Below, in pieces: positions 9,048 through 19,761 of a stretch of DNA of 64,000 bases (within the stretch, counting starts at the first letter, position 1; each line of letters begins with the position of its first letter). Made by a program: the position numbers and the translations under genes. A model generated the notes under the pieces. The model made no database searches. It saw nothing but the letters and a program-made list of their open reading frames with translations, and was not told the DNA's origin. The stretch comes from Streptomyces sp. NBC_00557 (GTDB lineage: Bacteria; Actinomycetota; Actinomycetes; Streptomycetales; Streptomycetaceae), in contig NZ_CP107796.1 in the NCBI RefSeq assembly GCF_036345995.1, forward strand, positions 6,820,001-6,884,000. Reading direction: 5' to 3'.

Positions 9048-9551
9048 GTGAATGCCTTTACCCTTCTCCCCTTCATCGTGCTCATCGCGGCCATGTTCCT
9101 CATGACGCGCTCGGCCAAGAAGAAGCAGCAGCAGGCCGCCCAGATGCGCAACGAGATGCAGCCCGGCTCCGGTGTCCGCACGATCGGGGGTATCTACGCG
9201 ACGGTCAAGGAGGTCAACGAGGAAACCGTCCTCCTCGACGCCGGGCCGGGCGTCGAGCTCCTCTTCGCCAAGAACGCGATCGGCGCCGTCCTCAGCGACG
9301 ACGAGTACAACCGCATCGTGCACGGCATCGAGCACGACCTGAAGTCCGACACCGACATCGTCCCGGACGACGCCTCCTCCCTCACCGAGACCGACGACTC
9401 CGACTCGCCCGCTGCCGCCGCCTCCGACGACAAGGCCGTCGACCTCGGTAAGAAGGACGCCGACGAGGGCGACACCGACGCGGCCGAGGCCGCCGAGGCC
9501 AAGGCGGAGGACGCTCCGAAGAAGACCGACGGCGACTCCGACGCGAAGTAG
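9048..9551 (+). CDS. yajC: Preprotein translocase accessory subunit YajC
   Basis: Small membrane partner of SecDF. The 167-residue protein has one N-terminal membrane helix (about residues 4-19), a basic stop-transfer KKKQQQ, and the conserved QPGSGVRTIGGIYATVKEV block. The tail (about residues 100-167) is long, acidic and rich in Asp, Ala, Glu and Ser, longer than in E. coli YajC (110 residues). The GTG at 9048 follows GAAGGAAA. It heads the yajC-secD-secF-apt unit. Confidence 0.93.
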   Translation: MNAFTLLPFIVLIAAMFLMTRSAKKKQQQAAQMRNEMQPGSGVRTIGGIYATVKEVNEETVLLDAGPGVELLFAKNAIGAVLSDDEYNRIVHGIEHDLKSDTDIVPDDASSLTETDDSDSPAAAASDDKAVDLGKKDADEGDTDAAEAAEAKAEDAPKKTDGDSDAK

Positions 9552-9557
9552 TCACGT

Positions 9558-9603
9558 CCCGGTGGTGCGCTGCGCGGCATGATCCGCCCCGCGCACCACC
9601 GGG
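9558..9603 (+). terminator. Long hairpin between yajC and secD (terminator or attenuator)
   Basis: A perfect 13-bp stem, CCCGGTGGTGCGC at 9558-9570 against 9591-9603, with a smaller GCGG/CCGC stem inside the 20-nt loop. There is no clear U-tract, so it may only lower read-through into secDF or stabilise the yajC mRNA end. Confidence 0.5.
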
Positions 9604-9691
9604 CGTCTGTTTCCCGCACGGAACAGCCCGACACCATGTCATGGCCGTCCGCGCCCACCGGCGCGAGCGGCCCGAGAGGGAGTACGAGAAG

Positions 9692-11464
9692 GTGGCAGCA
9701 CCTAAGAGGGGCCGGAGCGCGAGCGCCCAGAGCAAGCCAGGGCGCTCGCTGGCCCTCATCCTGATCGCCATCGTGGCGCTCACCGGAGGCATGTTCCTCT
9801 CCGGAAACACCACTCCGCGTCTCGGCATCGACCTCGCCGGTGGTACGAGCATCACGCTCAAGGCGAAGGCCGATCAGGGGTCCGCGATCAACAAGGCCAA
9901 CATGGACACCGCGGTCGACATCATGAACCGCCGTGTCAACGGCCTCGGCGTCTCCGAGGCGGAGGTGCAGACCCAGGGGACCGACAACATCATCGTCAAC
10001 ATCCCCAAGGGCACCAACTCCAAGGAGGCCCAGCAGCAGGTCGGCACCACCGCCAAGCTGTACTTCCGCCCGGTCCTCGCCAGTGAGCCCAGCGGCGGCG
10101 CCGCACAGAGCCCCTCGCCGAGCGCCTCCCCGAGCGGCAGCTCCAAGCCGAGCCCGAGCCCCACCGCCTCCTCCAAGCAGAAGGCGTCCTCGTCCTCCAC
10201 CGCGTCCCCCACGGCCTCGGCGACCTCCCAGGGCCGCGCCGTCACCGACGCGCTGAAGGCCGGCTCCACCCCGTCGCCGAGCACGTCGGCCTCGGACGGC
10301 GCCAAGCCGACGGCCACCCCCTCGGCCTCCTCCAGCGCCGGTTCCGCCGCCGCCAAGCTCCAGGCCCAGTACGCCGCCCTGGACTGCACCAAGCCCGCCG
10401 AGCGGGCCAAGGTCGGCGGCGCCGCCAAGCCCGGCGAGCCCACCATCGCGTGCGGCCAGATCAGGAAGGTCTGGTACAAGTACATCCTCGGCCCGGCCGC
10501 CGTCGACGGCACCGAGGTGAAGAAGGCGCAGGCCGTCTTCGACACCCAGGGCGCCTCCGGCTGGCAGGTCCAGATGACCTTCACCTCCAGCGGCGCCAAG
10601 AAGTTCGCGGACATCACCGGCCGGCTGGCGAAGAACCAGTCCCCGCAGAACGAGTTCGGCATCGTCCTCGACGGCGAGGTCGTCTCCAGCCCGTACGTCA
10701 GCCAGGCCATCACCGGCGGCCAGGCGGAGATCACCGGCAGCTTCACCCAGCAGGACGCCCAGAGCCTCGCCAACATGCTGTCGTACGGCGCCCTGCCGCT
10801 GTCCTTCCAGGAGCAGTCCGTCACCACCGTCACCGCCGCGCTCGGCGGTGAGCAGCTGCACGCCGGTCTGCTCGCCGGCGCGATCGGCCTCGGCCTGGTC
10901 GTGATCTACCTGGTCGTCTACTACCGCGGCCTGTCCCTCGTCGCCATGGCCTCGCTGGTGGTCTCCGCGATCCTCACCTACGTGATCATGTCGCTGCTCG
11001 GCCCGGCCATCGGCTTCGCGCTGAACCTGCCGGCCGTCTGCGGCGCCATCGTCGCCATCGGTATCACCGCGGACTCGTTCATCGTGTACTTCGAACGCAT
11101 CCGGGACGAGATCCGCGAGGGCCGCTCGCTGCGTCCCGCCGTCGAGCGGGCCTGGCCGCGCGCCCGGCGCACCGTCCTCGTCTCCGACTTCGTGTCGTTC
11201 CTCGCCGCCGCCGTCCTGTTCATCGTGACCGTCGGCAAGGTCCAGGGCTTCGCGTTCACCCTCGGCCTGACCACCCTGCTCGACGTCGTCGTGGTCTTCC
11301 TGTTCACCAAGCCGCTGATGACGCTCCTCGCCCGCCGCAGGTTCTTCGCGAGCGGCCACAAGTGGTCCGGCCTCGACCCGAAGAGCCTGGGTGCCAAGCC
11401 GCCGCTGCGCCGCACCCGCCGTCCCGCCGGCCCCGCCGGCTCTGTCGACCCGAAGGAGGCCTGA
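9692..11464 (+). CDS. secD: Protein translocase subunit SecD, with a Ser/Pro/Ala-rich insert
   Basis: RND-like membrane subunit that helps late export through SecYEG using the proton motive force. The 590-residue protein has an N-terminal helix (about 18-35), the LGIDLAGGTSITLKA motif, a large extracytoplasmic P1 domain and five further C-terminal helices with the conserved GITADSFIVYFERIRDE. Residues about 132-223 are a low-complexity run of Ser, Pro, Ala, Thr and Lys inside P1; C233 and C252 follow it and might form a disulfide. The GTG at 9692, 9 nt after GAGGGAG, gives a basic N-terminus and is preferred over the ATG at 9641. secF begins 3 bp after the stop. Confidence 0.95.
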   Translation: MAAPKRGRSASAQSKPGRSLALILIAIVALTGGMFLSGNTTPRLGIDLAGGTSITLKAKADQGSAINKANMDTAVDIMNRRVNGLGVSEAEVQTQGTDNIIVNIPKGTNSKEAQQQVGTTAKLYFRPVLASEPSGGAAQSPSPSASPSGSSKPSPSPTASSKQKASSSSTASPTASATSQGRAVTDALKAGSTPSPSTSASDGAKPTATPSASSSAGSAAAKLQAQYAALDCTKPAERAKVGGAAKPGEPTIACGQIRKVWYKYILGPAAVDGTEVKKAQAVFDTQGASGWQVQMTFTSSGAKKFADITGRLAKNQSPQNEFGIVLDGEVVSSPYVSQAITGGQAEITGSFTQQDAQSLANMLSYGALPLSFQEQSVTTVTAALGGEQLHAGLLAGAIGLGLVVIYLVVYYRGLSLVAMASLVVSAILTYVIMSLLGPAIGFALNLPAVCGAIVAIGITADSFIVYFERIRDEIREGRSLRPAVERAWPRARRTVLVSDFVSFLAAAVLFIVTVGKVQGFAFTLGLTTLLDVVVVFLFTKPLMTLLARRRFFASGHKWSGLDPKSLGAKPPLRRTRRPAGPAGSVDPKEA

Positions 11465-11467
11465 GCG

Positions 11468-12568
11468 ATGTCGAAACTGGGCAACCTCGGCGCTCGACTG
11501 CACCGCGGCGAGATCTCGTACGACTTCGTCGGCAAGCGCAAGATCTGGTACGGCATCTCGATCCTGATCACCATCACGGCCATCGTCGGCCTGGCGGTGC
11601 GCGGCCTGAACATGGGCATCGAGTTCAAGGGCGGCGCGGTCTTCACCACGCCGACCCACATGAGCACCTCGGTGACCCAGGCGGAGAACTACGCCAAGGA
11701 CGCCTCCGGCCATGAGGCGATCGTGCAGAAGCTCGGCAACGGCAGCCTGCGCATCCAGATCGCCGGCATCGACACCGGCCAGTCCGACAAGATCAAGCAG
11801 GAACTGGCCAAGGACCTGAAGCTCGACCCCGAGAAGCTCGCCGCCGACCTGGTCGGCCCGAGCTGGGGACAGCAGATCGCCGACAAGGCCTGGGAGGGCC
11901 TGGGCATCTTCATGGTGCTCGTGGTGATCTACCTGGCCATCGCCTTCGAGTGGCGCATGGCCATCGCGGCCCTGGTCGCGCTGATCCACGACATCACCAT
12001 CACCACCGGCATCTACGCCCTCGTCGGCTTCGAGGTCACGCCCGGCACGGTCATCGGTCTGCTGACGATCCTCGGCTACTCGCTCTATGACACGGTCGTC
12101 GTCTTCGACAGCCTCAAGGAGCAGACGAAGGACATCACCAAGCAGACCCGCTTCACCTTCAGCGACATCGCCAACCAGTCGATCAACGGCACGCTGGTGC
12201 GTTCCATCAACACCACGGTCGTCGCGCTGCTGCCGGTCGCCGGTCTGCTCTTCATCGGCGGCGGCTTCCTCGGCGCCGGCACGCTGAACGACATCTCCCT
12301 GTCGCTGTTCGTCGGCCTCGCCGCCGGCGCCTACTCGTCGATCTTCATCGCCACCCCGCTCGTCGCCGACCTCAAGGAGCGCGAGCCCGCGATGAAGGCC
12401 CTCGCCAAGCGGGTCATGGCCAAGCGGGCCCAGGCCGCCGCGGAGGAGGACCTCGCCGCCGACCGCGCCGACGACCCCGAGGACGCGGCCGCCGCCGTCG
12501 TGGGCCCCCGCAACCAGCCCGCCTCCCGCAGCCGGGGCCGCGGCCGACCGCAGGGGAAGCGCCGATGA
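11468..12568 (+). CDS. secF: Protein translocase subunit SecF
   Basis: Partner of SecD; the pair forms a 12-helix heterodimer (family knowledge). The 366-residue protein starts with a cytosolic segment, then a first helix (IWYGISILITITAIVGLAV), the motif GIEFKGGAVF, and the TM core with ILGYSLYDTVVVFDSLKE. The C-terminal 70 residues are charged, Ala/Arg-rich and end in RGRGRPQGKRR, probably cytosolic. The apt start overlaps its stop (ATGA). Confidence 0.96.
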   Translation: MSKLGNLGARLHRGEISYDFVGKRKIWYGISILITITAIVGLAVRGLNMGIEFKGGAVFTTPTHMSTSVTQAENYAKDASGHEAIVQKLGNGSLRIQIAGIDTGQSDKIKQELAKDLKLDPEKLAADLVGPSWGQQIADKAWEGLGIFMVLVVIYLAIAFEWRMAIAALVALIHDITITTGIYALVGFEVTPGTVIGLLTILGYSLYDTVVVFDSLKEQTKDITKQTRFTFSDIANQSINGTLVRSINTTVVALLPVAGLLFIGGGFLGAGTLNDISLSLFVGLAAGAYSSIFIATPLVADLKEREPAMKALAKRVMAKRAQAAAEEDLAADRADDPEDAAAAVVGPRNQPASRSRGRGRPQGKRR

Positions 12569-13104
12569 CGGAGATCAGGGAGCTGCTGCTCAGCCGTATC
12601 CGGGACGTCGCCGACTATCCGGAGCCGGGCGTGATGTTCAAGGACATCACGCCGCTCCTCGCGGACCCGGCCGCGTTCACGGCGCTCACCGACGCGCTGG
12701 CCGAGATCGCGGCGAACACCGGCGCGACCAAGGTCGTCGGCCTGGAGGCCCGGGGCTTCATCCTGGGCGCCCCGGTCGCCGTCCGCGCGGGTCTCGGCTT
12801 CATCCCGGTCCGCAAGGCGGGCAAGCTCCCCGGAGCGACGCTGCGCCAGGCCTACGACCTGGAGTACGGCTCGGCGGAGATCGAGGTGCACGCCGAGGAC
12901 CTCTCCTCCGGCGACCGCGTCCTCATCGTGGACGACGTCCTCGCCACGGGCGGTACGGCCGAGGCCGCGATCCACCTGATCCAGCGCGCCGGCGCCGAGG
13001 TCTGCGGCCTGGCCGTGCTGATGGAACTGGGCTTCCTGGCCGGCCGGTCCCGCCTGAAGCCTGCCCTTGGCGAGGCCCCGCTGGAGGCGCTGCTCCAGGT
13101 CTGA
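12565..13104 (+). CDS. apt: Adenine phosphoribosyltransferase
   Basis: Salvages adenine to AMP with PRPP in the cytosol. The 179-residue protein has the PRPP-binding loop VLIVDDVLATGGTAEAA (about residues 113-129) and the family N-terminal FKDITPLL and EARGFILGAPVA motifs. It overlaps secF by 4 bp and sits upstream of relA, an arrangement known from Streptomyces. Purine salvage feeds the pools used by RelA, but that link is an inference from position. Confidence 0.95.
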   Translation: MTEIRELLLSRIRDVADYPEPGVMFKDITPLLADPAAFTALTDALAEIAANTGATKVVGLEARGFILGAPVAVRAGLGFIPVRKAGKLPGATLRQAYDLEYGSAEIEVHAEDLSSGDRVLIVDDVLATGGTAEAAIHLIQRAGAEVCGLAVLMELGFLAGRSRLKPALGEAPLEALLQV

Positions 13105-13117
13105 ACGGACCCCGCAC

Positions 13118-13149
13118 GAAGCGGCCCGGGCCACGGCCCGGGCCGCTTC
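13118..13149 (+). terminator. Strong terminator after apt
   Basis: A perfect 15-bp inverted repeat: arm 13118-13132 (GAAGCGGCCCGGGCC) and 13135-13149 with only AC between, so in practice the innermost pairs open to form the loop. It ends the yajC-secDF-apt unit. Confidence 0.8.
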
Positions 13150-13190
13150 ACATACCCGACCGCACCGGCCGACGGTGCCGCCGGCCCCCG

Positions 13191-13660
13191 GTTACGCCGA
13201 GACAGTCGAGGGGGCCCGCACCAAGGCAGGGGAGGGCCGACGGGGGCCGCCCGCCCCCTGTGACGGCGAGAGAGCCCGCAGGGGTCCCGCAGCGCGCCGA
13301 CGGCGAGGGCCGACGGGGTCCCGCACCCGGCCGGCGGCGAGGACCTGTAGGGGTCGCTCGTCCCCTGTGACGGTGAGAGAGAGCCCGCAGGGTCTTGCAG
13401 CGCGTCGATGGCGAGGGCCGGCGGGGTCCCGCACCCGGCCGACGGCCAGGGCCCGCAGGGGTCGCCCGTCCCCTGTGACGGTGAGAGAGAGCCCGCAGAG
13501 GCCCCGTAGCGCGTCGACGGCGAGGGCCGACGGGGTCCCGCACCCGGCCGACGGCCAAGGCCCGCAGGGGTCGCCCGCCCCCGGTGACGGCGAGACACTC
13601 CGCAGGAGCCCCACACCCCGCCGGCGGCCAGGGCCCGCAGGGCCGCCCGTACCCGCGGAA
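13191..13660. repeat. Tandem array of ~108-bp units built from ~36-bp subunits
   Basis: Anchored on TGACGG(C/T)GAGA, units begin at 13261, 13368, 13476 and 13585, that is periods of 107, 108 and 109 bp. A shortened, diverged unit precedes them from about 13191 and the last copy decays by about 13660. Each unit contains three similar ~36-bp blocks of the form GACGGCGAGGGC-CGACGGGGTC-CCGCACC. The 1-bp period changes break every reading frame, so although long open frames cross it on both strands I do not call a protein. Function unknown; see findings. Confidence 0.85.
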
Positions 13661-13666
13661 GCCGGC

Positions 13667-13769
13667 GACGCTCCTCGCGGGCCACGGAGGCCCTCCTCGC
13701 GGGCCATGGAAACGCTCCGCGCGGGCCATGGAGACCCTCCGCGCGGGCCACGGAGACGCTCCTCGCGGG
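13667..13769. repeat. Five tandem copies of a 22-bp unit
   Basis: The core CTCC(T/G)CGCGGG starts at 13671, 13693, 13715, 13737 and 13759, exactly 22 bp apart. Between cores are near-identical spacers of the form CCAYGGARRC. Twenty-two is not a multiple of three, so this is not coding. The array ends about 190 bp before relA. From 13770 to 13961 I see only possible relA promoter elements. Confidence 0.85.
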
Positions 13770-13904
13770 ACACCCGCACGACAGCCCCCGCACGTCTCCG
13801 TATCACCCGGAGTCCATCTTCCGGAATCCGGCGGGAGCCTCTCGTGTTTCAGGGGTAGACGGTCCTCACTTCCGGCTGAGGGCGATGACCAGCCGCAGGA
13901 TCGC

Positions 13905-13910
13905 TACCAT
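13905..13910 (+). promoter_or_regulatory. Possible relA -10 element (TACCAT)
   Basis: TACCAT would start RNA near 13917, leaving ~45 nt to the TTG start with its GAGGAG site. The -35 region is poor. A second TAGACG at 13856-13861 is an alternative. Confidence 0.3.
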
Positions 13911-13961
13911 GGGATCTCCGGAGCCTGACCGGGGGACCCGGATCGCGCACGAGGAGTCCTC

Positions 13962-16495
<2,534 letters not shown>

Positions 16496-16496
<1 letters not shown>

Positions 16497-16574
16497 CGTC
16501 CGGCGACCAGCCGTTACGTCCGTCGATCAGCGTTACCTCCGGCGATCAGCGTTTACGTCCGTCGACCAGTCGAT
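16496..16574. repeat. Four tandem ~20-bp repeats directly after relA
   Basis: Copies start at 16496, 16516, 16535 and 16555 (20, 19 and 20 bp steps) with consensus ACGTCCGKCGAYCAGCGTT. The first shares its A with the relA stop codon. They lie between relA and its terminator, so they would be in the relA 3' UTR. Confidence 0.85.
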
Positions 16575-16591
16575 CCGTCGCAGGAACGGAA

Positions 16592-16620
16592 AAGGCCCCG
16601 TACGCGCCGTACGGGGCCTT
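16592..16620. terminator. Bidirectional terminator between relA and the DUF349 gene
   Basis: A 13-bp perfect stem, AAGGCCCCGTACG at 16592-16604 against 16608-16620, with a CGC loop and A-rich/T-rich flanks. It can end transcription from relA and from the convergent gene ending at 16639. Confidence 0.85.
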
Positions 16621-16638
16621 CGCCTGTGGGGTGGGGGA

Positions 16639-17868
16639 TCAGCCGCCGAACTCCTGCAGGCCCTTCAGAGCCTGGTCCAGGAGCGCCTGGCGGCCCTCCA
16701 GCTCACGCTCCAGCTTCTCGGCCTTGGCGTTGTTGCCCTGGGCGCGAGCCTGCTCGATCTGCGCCTTCAGCTTGTCGACGGCGGCCTGCAGCTGACCGGT
16801 AAGACCCTCGGCACGCGCGCGTGCCTCCGGGTTCGTGCGGCGCCACTCGGCCTCCTCGGCCTCCTGGATCGCCCGCTCCACCGCGTGCATCCGGCCCTCG
16901 ACCTTGGGACGCGCGTCGCGCGGCACATGGCCGATGGCCTCCCAGCGCTCGTTGATCGAGCGGAAGGCGGCCCGCGCGGCCTTCAGGTCGCTGATCGGCA
17001 GCAGCTTCTCGGCCTCCTCGGCCAGCTCCTCCTTCAGCTTCAGGTTCTCCGCCTGCTCCGCGTCCCGCTCGGCGAACACCGAGCTGCGGGCCGCGAAGAA
17101 CACGTCCTGGGCGCCGCGGAAGCGGTTCCACAGGTCGTCCTCGTGCTCGCGCTGAGCGCGGCCCGCGGCCTTCCACTGCGCCATCAGCTCGCGGTAGCGG
17201 GCCGCCGTCGGACCCCAGTCCGTCGAACCGGAGAGCGCCTCGGCCTCCGCGACCAGCCGCTCCTTGGTCCGGCGGGCCTCCTCGCGCTGCGCGTCGAGCT
17301 GCGCGAAGTGCGCCTTGCGCCGCTTGGAGAACGCCGACCGGGCGTGCGAGAAACGGTGCCAGAGCTCGTCGTCGGACTTGCGGTCCAGACGCGGCAGACC
17401 CTTCCAGGTGTCCACCAGCGCCCGCAGCCGCTCACCGGCGGCCCGCCACTGGTCGGACTGCGCCAGCTGCTCGGCCTCGGCGACCAGCTCCTCCTTGGCC
17501 TTGCGGGCCTCGTCGGACTGCCTGGCCCGCTGCGCCTTGCGCTCCTCGCGGCGCTTCTCGACGGTCTCCACCAGCTTGTCCAGCCGCGCCCGCAGCGCGT
17601 CCAGGTCGCCGACCGCGTGGTGCGCGTCCACCTGCTCGCGCAGGTGGTCGATCGCGGCCATGGCGTCCTTCGACGACAGGTCGGTGGTCCGTACTCGCTT
17701 CTCGAGGAGGCCGATCTCGACAACCAGGCCCTCGTACTTGCGCTCGAAGTAGGCCAGCGCCTCCTCGGGGGAGCCGGCCGCCCAGGAGCCGACGACCTTC
17801 TCGCCGTCGGCCGTACGCACGTACACGGTCCCCGTCTCGTCGACGCGGCCCCACGGGTCGCTGCTCAC
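16639..17868 (-). CDS. DUF349 domain protein (coiled-coil repeats)
   Basis: A 409-residue, strongly helical, charged protein with no signal peptide or membrane helix. It holds repeated DUF349 units, recognisable by the pattern W(K)..G..xxxxxDxLWxRFxxAxxxFFxxR (about residues 160-190, 235-265 and 300-330), and a long coiled-coil tail rich in Glu, Ala, Arg and Gln. The N-terminal ~60 residues (DPWGRVDETGTVYVR) form a small separate domain found with actinobacterial members. No catalytic motif is visible and the function is unknown. A terminator separates it from convergent relA. Confidence 0.85.
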   Translation of the reverse strand: MSSDPWGRVDETGTVYVRTADGEKVVGSWAAGSPEEALAYFERKYEGLVVEIGLLEKRVRTTDLSSKDAMAAIDHLREQVDAHHAVGDLDALRARLDKLVETVEKRREERKAQRARQSDEARKAKEELVAEAEQLAQSDQWRAAGERLRALVDTWKGLPRLDRKSDDELWHRFSHARSAFSKRRKAHFAQLDAQREEARRTKERLVAEAEALSGSTDWGPTAARYRELMAQWKAAGRAQREHEDDLWNRFRGAQDVFFAARSSVFAERDAEQAENLKLKEELAEEAEKLLPISDLKAARAAFRSINERWEAIGHVPRDARPKVEGRMHAVERAIQEAEEAEWRRTNPEARARAEGLTGQLQAAVDKLKAQIEQARAQGNNAKAEKLERELEGRQALLDQALKGLQEFGG

Positions 17869-18022
17869 AGCGCCTCCTCCACATGATGCCTGCGCAGGGC
17901 CTCAGCGCCCCGGGGCATCGTCCACAGTTTCGTCACGGCCAACATAGGCGACCAGCGGGTTGCCTGTCCGCATCCAGCGCGACCGAAATTCCGCAGTTGA
18001 CCGTCCTTGGCCGTCATTGCGG

Positions 18023-18856
18023 TCAGGACTTCGTCACCGTCGCCTTGTTGATCACCACGGTCGCGTTGGGAGCGGTGTTGCCGGAGGTGGGATCGGCCGG
18101 CTGGGCGCCGGCGGCGGCGATCTTCTCGAGCACCTTCATGCCGGCCGGCGACACCGTGCCGAACGGCGTGTAGCTGGGCGGCAGCGGGCTCTTCTTGTAG
18201 ACCAGGAAGAACTGGCTGCCGCCGGTGTGCTTCTGGCCGGTGTTGGCCATCGCCACCGTGCCCGCCGGGTAGGTGTTGCCCTTCAGGCTCTTGTCCTTCA
18301 GGTTCTCGTCCGGGAGCGTGTAGCCCGGCCCGCCCATGCCGGTGCCCTGCGGGTCGCCGCACTGCAGCACGAAGATCGCGTCCGTGGTCAGGCGGTGGCA
18401 CTTGGTGTGGTCGAAGAAGCCCTGGCCCGCCAGGAAGTTGAACGAGTTCACCGTGTGCGGGGCCGCCGCCGCCTTCAGCGCGATGTCGATGTCACCGCAC
18501 GTCGTGGCGAGCTTCATCGTGTACTTCGCCGACGTGTCGATCGTCATCGCCGGCTCCTTCTTCCAGCTCAGCTTCTTCGCCGAGCCGGCCGCCGGCTTCG
18601 CGCACGGGTCCGGGGCCTTGCTGGTCGGCGAGGCGCTGGGCGTGACGTCCGCGGCGGTGTTGGTCTTCTTGTCGTCGCCGCCCTTGAGCACATCGGTCGT
18701 GTACAGCACGACACTTCCGATGACGACGATGCCCAGTACCGACGCGATCACGGAGTTGCGCACGCGGGCCTTGCGGCGCGCCTGGGTGCGCCGCTGCTGC
18801 TGCCGCAAGAACTTCTCCCGGGCGAGCTGACGCCGCCGCTGCTCCTGGCTGACCAC
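18023..18856 (-). CDS. Membrane-anchored cyclophilin-type peptidyl-prolyl cis-trans isomerase
   Basis: Catalyses proline isomerisation on folding or exported proteins. The 277-residue protein has a basic Gln/Arg-rich N-terminus, one membrane helix (about 34-54), a Ser/Thr/Pro/Lys linker, and a cyclophilin domain from about residue 100 with the catalytic-site pattern CHRLTTDAIFVLQCGDPQG, GPGYTLPDE and GSQFFLVY. Orientation (cytosolic N-terminus, outside catalytic domain) is inferred. The GTG at 18856 follows GAGGAGAG. The family also occurs next to relA in other actinobacteria. Confidence 0.92.
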   Translation of the reverse strand: MVSQEQRRRQLAREKFLRQQQRRTQARRKARVRNSVIASVLGIVVIGSVVLYTTDVLKGGDDKKTNTAADVTPSASPTSKAPDPCAKPAAGSAKKLSWKKEPAMTIDTSAKYTMKLATTCGDIDIALKAAAAPHTVNSFNFLAGQGFFDHTKCHRLTTDAIFVLQCGDPQGTGMGGPGYTLPDENLKDKSLKGNTYPAGTVAMANTGQKHTGGSQFFLVYKKSPLPPSYTPFGTVSPAGMKVLEKIAAAGAQPADPTSGNTAPNATVVINKATVTKS

Positions 18857-18954
18857 CGGTTTCTCTCCTCATGCGTGTCGATGCGTGTGTGCCGACCGGT
18901 ACGCGTGCGTGCTCGTGAGCCGACCGCTGTGTGTAGCCACGTACCGTATATGGG

Positions 18955-18985
18955 TTAGCTGAGGAAACGGCAGCGCCGGTAGGCT
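18955..18985 (+). promoter_or_regulatory. Putative promoter of the metallo-hydrolase/hisS unit
   Basis: TTAGCT at 18955-18960 and TAGGCT at 18980-18985 with a 19-bp spacer. It lies in the 177-bp divergent gap shared with the cyclophilin gene, whose own promoter must read the other way; ATATACGGTAC on the minus strand is a weak candidate. Confidence 0.4.
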
Positions 18986-19033
18986 CTGGACCACAGCTTG
19001 TGGTCACCCGTATCGACACAACGAAGGACGATC

Positions 19034-19747
19034 GTGCTCATTGCCGGGTTCCCCGCCGGGGCCTGGGGGACGAACTGTTATCTCGTCGCCCCCGCCGCCG
19101 GTGAGGAGTGCGTGATCATCGACCCCGGCCACCAGGCTGCCGAAGGCGTCGAGGAAGCACTGAGGAAGCATCGGCTCAAGCCCGTCGCCGTCGTCCTCAC
19201 CCACGGGCACATCGATCACGTGGCCTCGGTCGTCCCGGTCTGCGGCGCGCACGACGTACCGGCCTGGATCCACCCCGAGGACCGGTACATGATGAGCGAC
19301 CCCGAGAAGGCGCTCGGCCGGTCCATCGGCATGCCGCTGATGGGCGAGCTGACCGTCGGGGAGCCGGACGACGTCCGCGAGCTGGCGAACGGCACCACCC
19401 TCGACCTGGCCGGCCTGGAGTTCTCCGTCGCGCACGCGCCGGGCCATACCAAGGGGTCGGTGACCTTCCGGATGCCCGAGACCGCCGACATTCCGTCGGT
19501 GTTCTTCTCCGGGGATCTGCTGTTCGCCGGCTCCATCGGACGCACCGATCTGCCGGGCGGATCCATGGCGGACATGCTCGAGTCGCTGGCCCGCGTGTGC
19601 CTGCCGCTCGACGACTCCACCGTGGTGCTGTCCGGCCACGGCCCCCAGACGACCATCGGCCAGGAGCGCGCCACCAACCCCTATCTGCGGCAGGTGGCGG
19701 CCGGCCAGGGAGCGGACGCGAGCACCGCTCCCCGACGAGGAATGTGA
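19034..19747 (+). CDS. Metallo-beta-lactamase-fold hydrolase (glyoxalase II-like)
   Basis: A 237-residue cytosolic zinc hydrolase. The metal motif THGHIDH (HxHxDH) is intact, followed by the later ligands in HAPGHTKGS and SGDLLF and the distal histidine in SGHGPQT. This is the glyoxalase II-like branch of the fold; actual thioester substrates are unknown. The GTG at 19034 follows GAAGGA. hisS starts 14 bp after its stop, so the two are probably co-transcribed. The in-frame start at 18998 lacks a binding site. Confidence 0.85.
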   Translation: MLIAGFPAGAWGTNCYLVAPAAGEECVIIDPGHQAAEGVEEALRKHRLKPVAVVLTHGHIDHVASVVPVCGAHDVPAWIHPEDRYMMSDPEKALGRSIGMPLMGELTVGEPDDVRELANGTTLDLAGLEFSVAHAPGHTKGSVTFRMPETADIPSVFFSGDLLFAGSIGRTDLPGGSMADMLESLARVCLPLDDSTVVLSGHGPQTTIGQERATNPYLRQVAAGQGADASTAPRRGM

Positions 19748-19761
19748 CGAGAGAGCCTTTC

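Noticed and set aside
13667..13769. 22-bp repeats as a CRISPR array
   Set aside because: The repeats are contiguous with no unique spacers, and no cas genes are present.
13067..13858. Long open frames on both strands across the apt-relA gap (for example 13067-13858 plus, 12852-13793 minus)
   Set aside because: They coincide with tandem repeats whose periods (107/108/109 and 22 bp) change frame between units. Composition is Arg/Pro/Gly-rich, as in GC-rich shadow frames, and no start has a ribosome-binding site.
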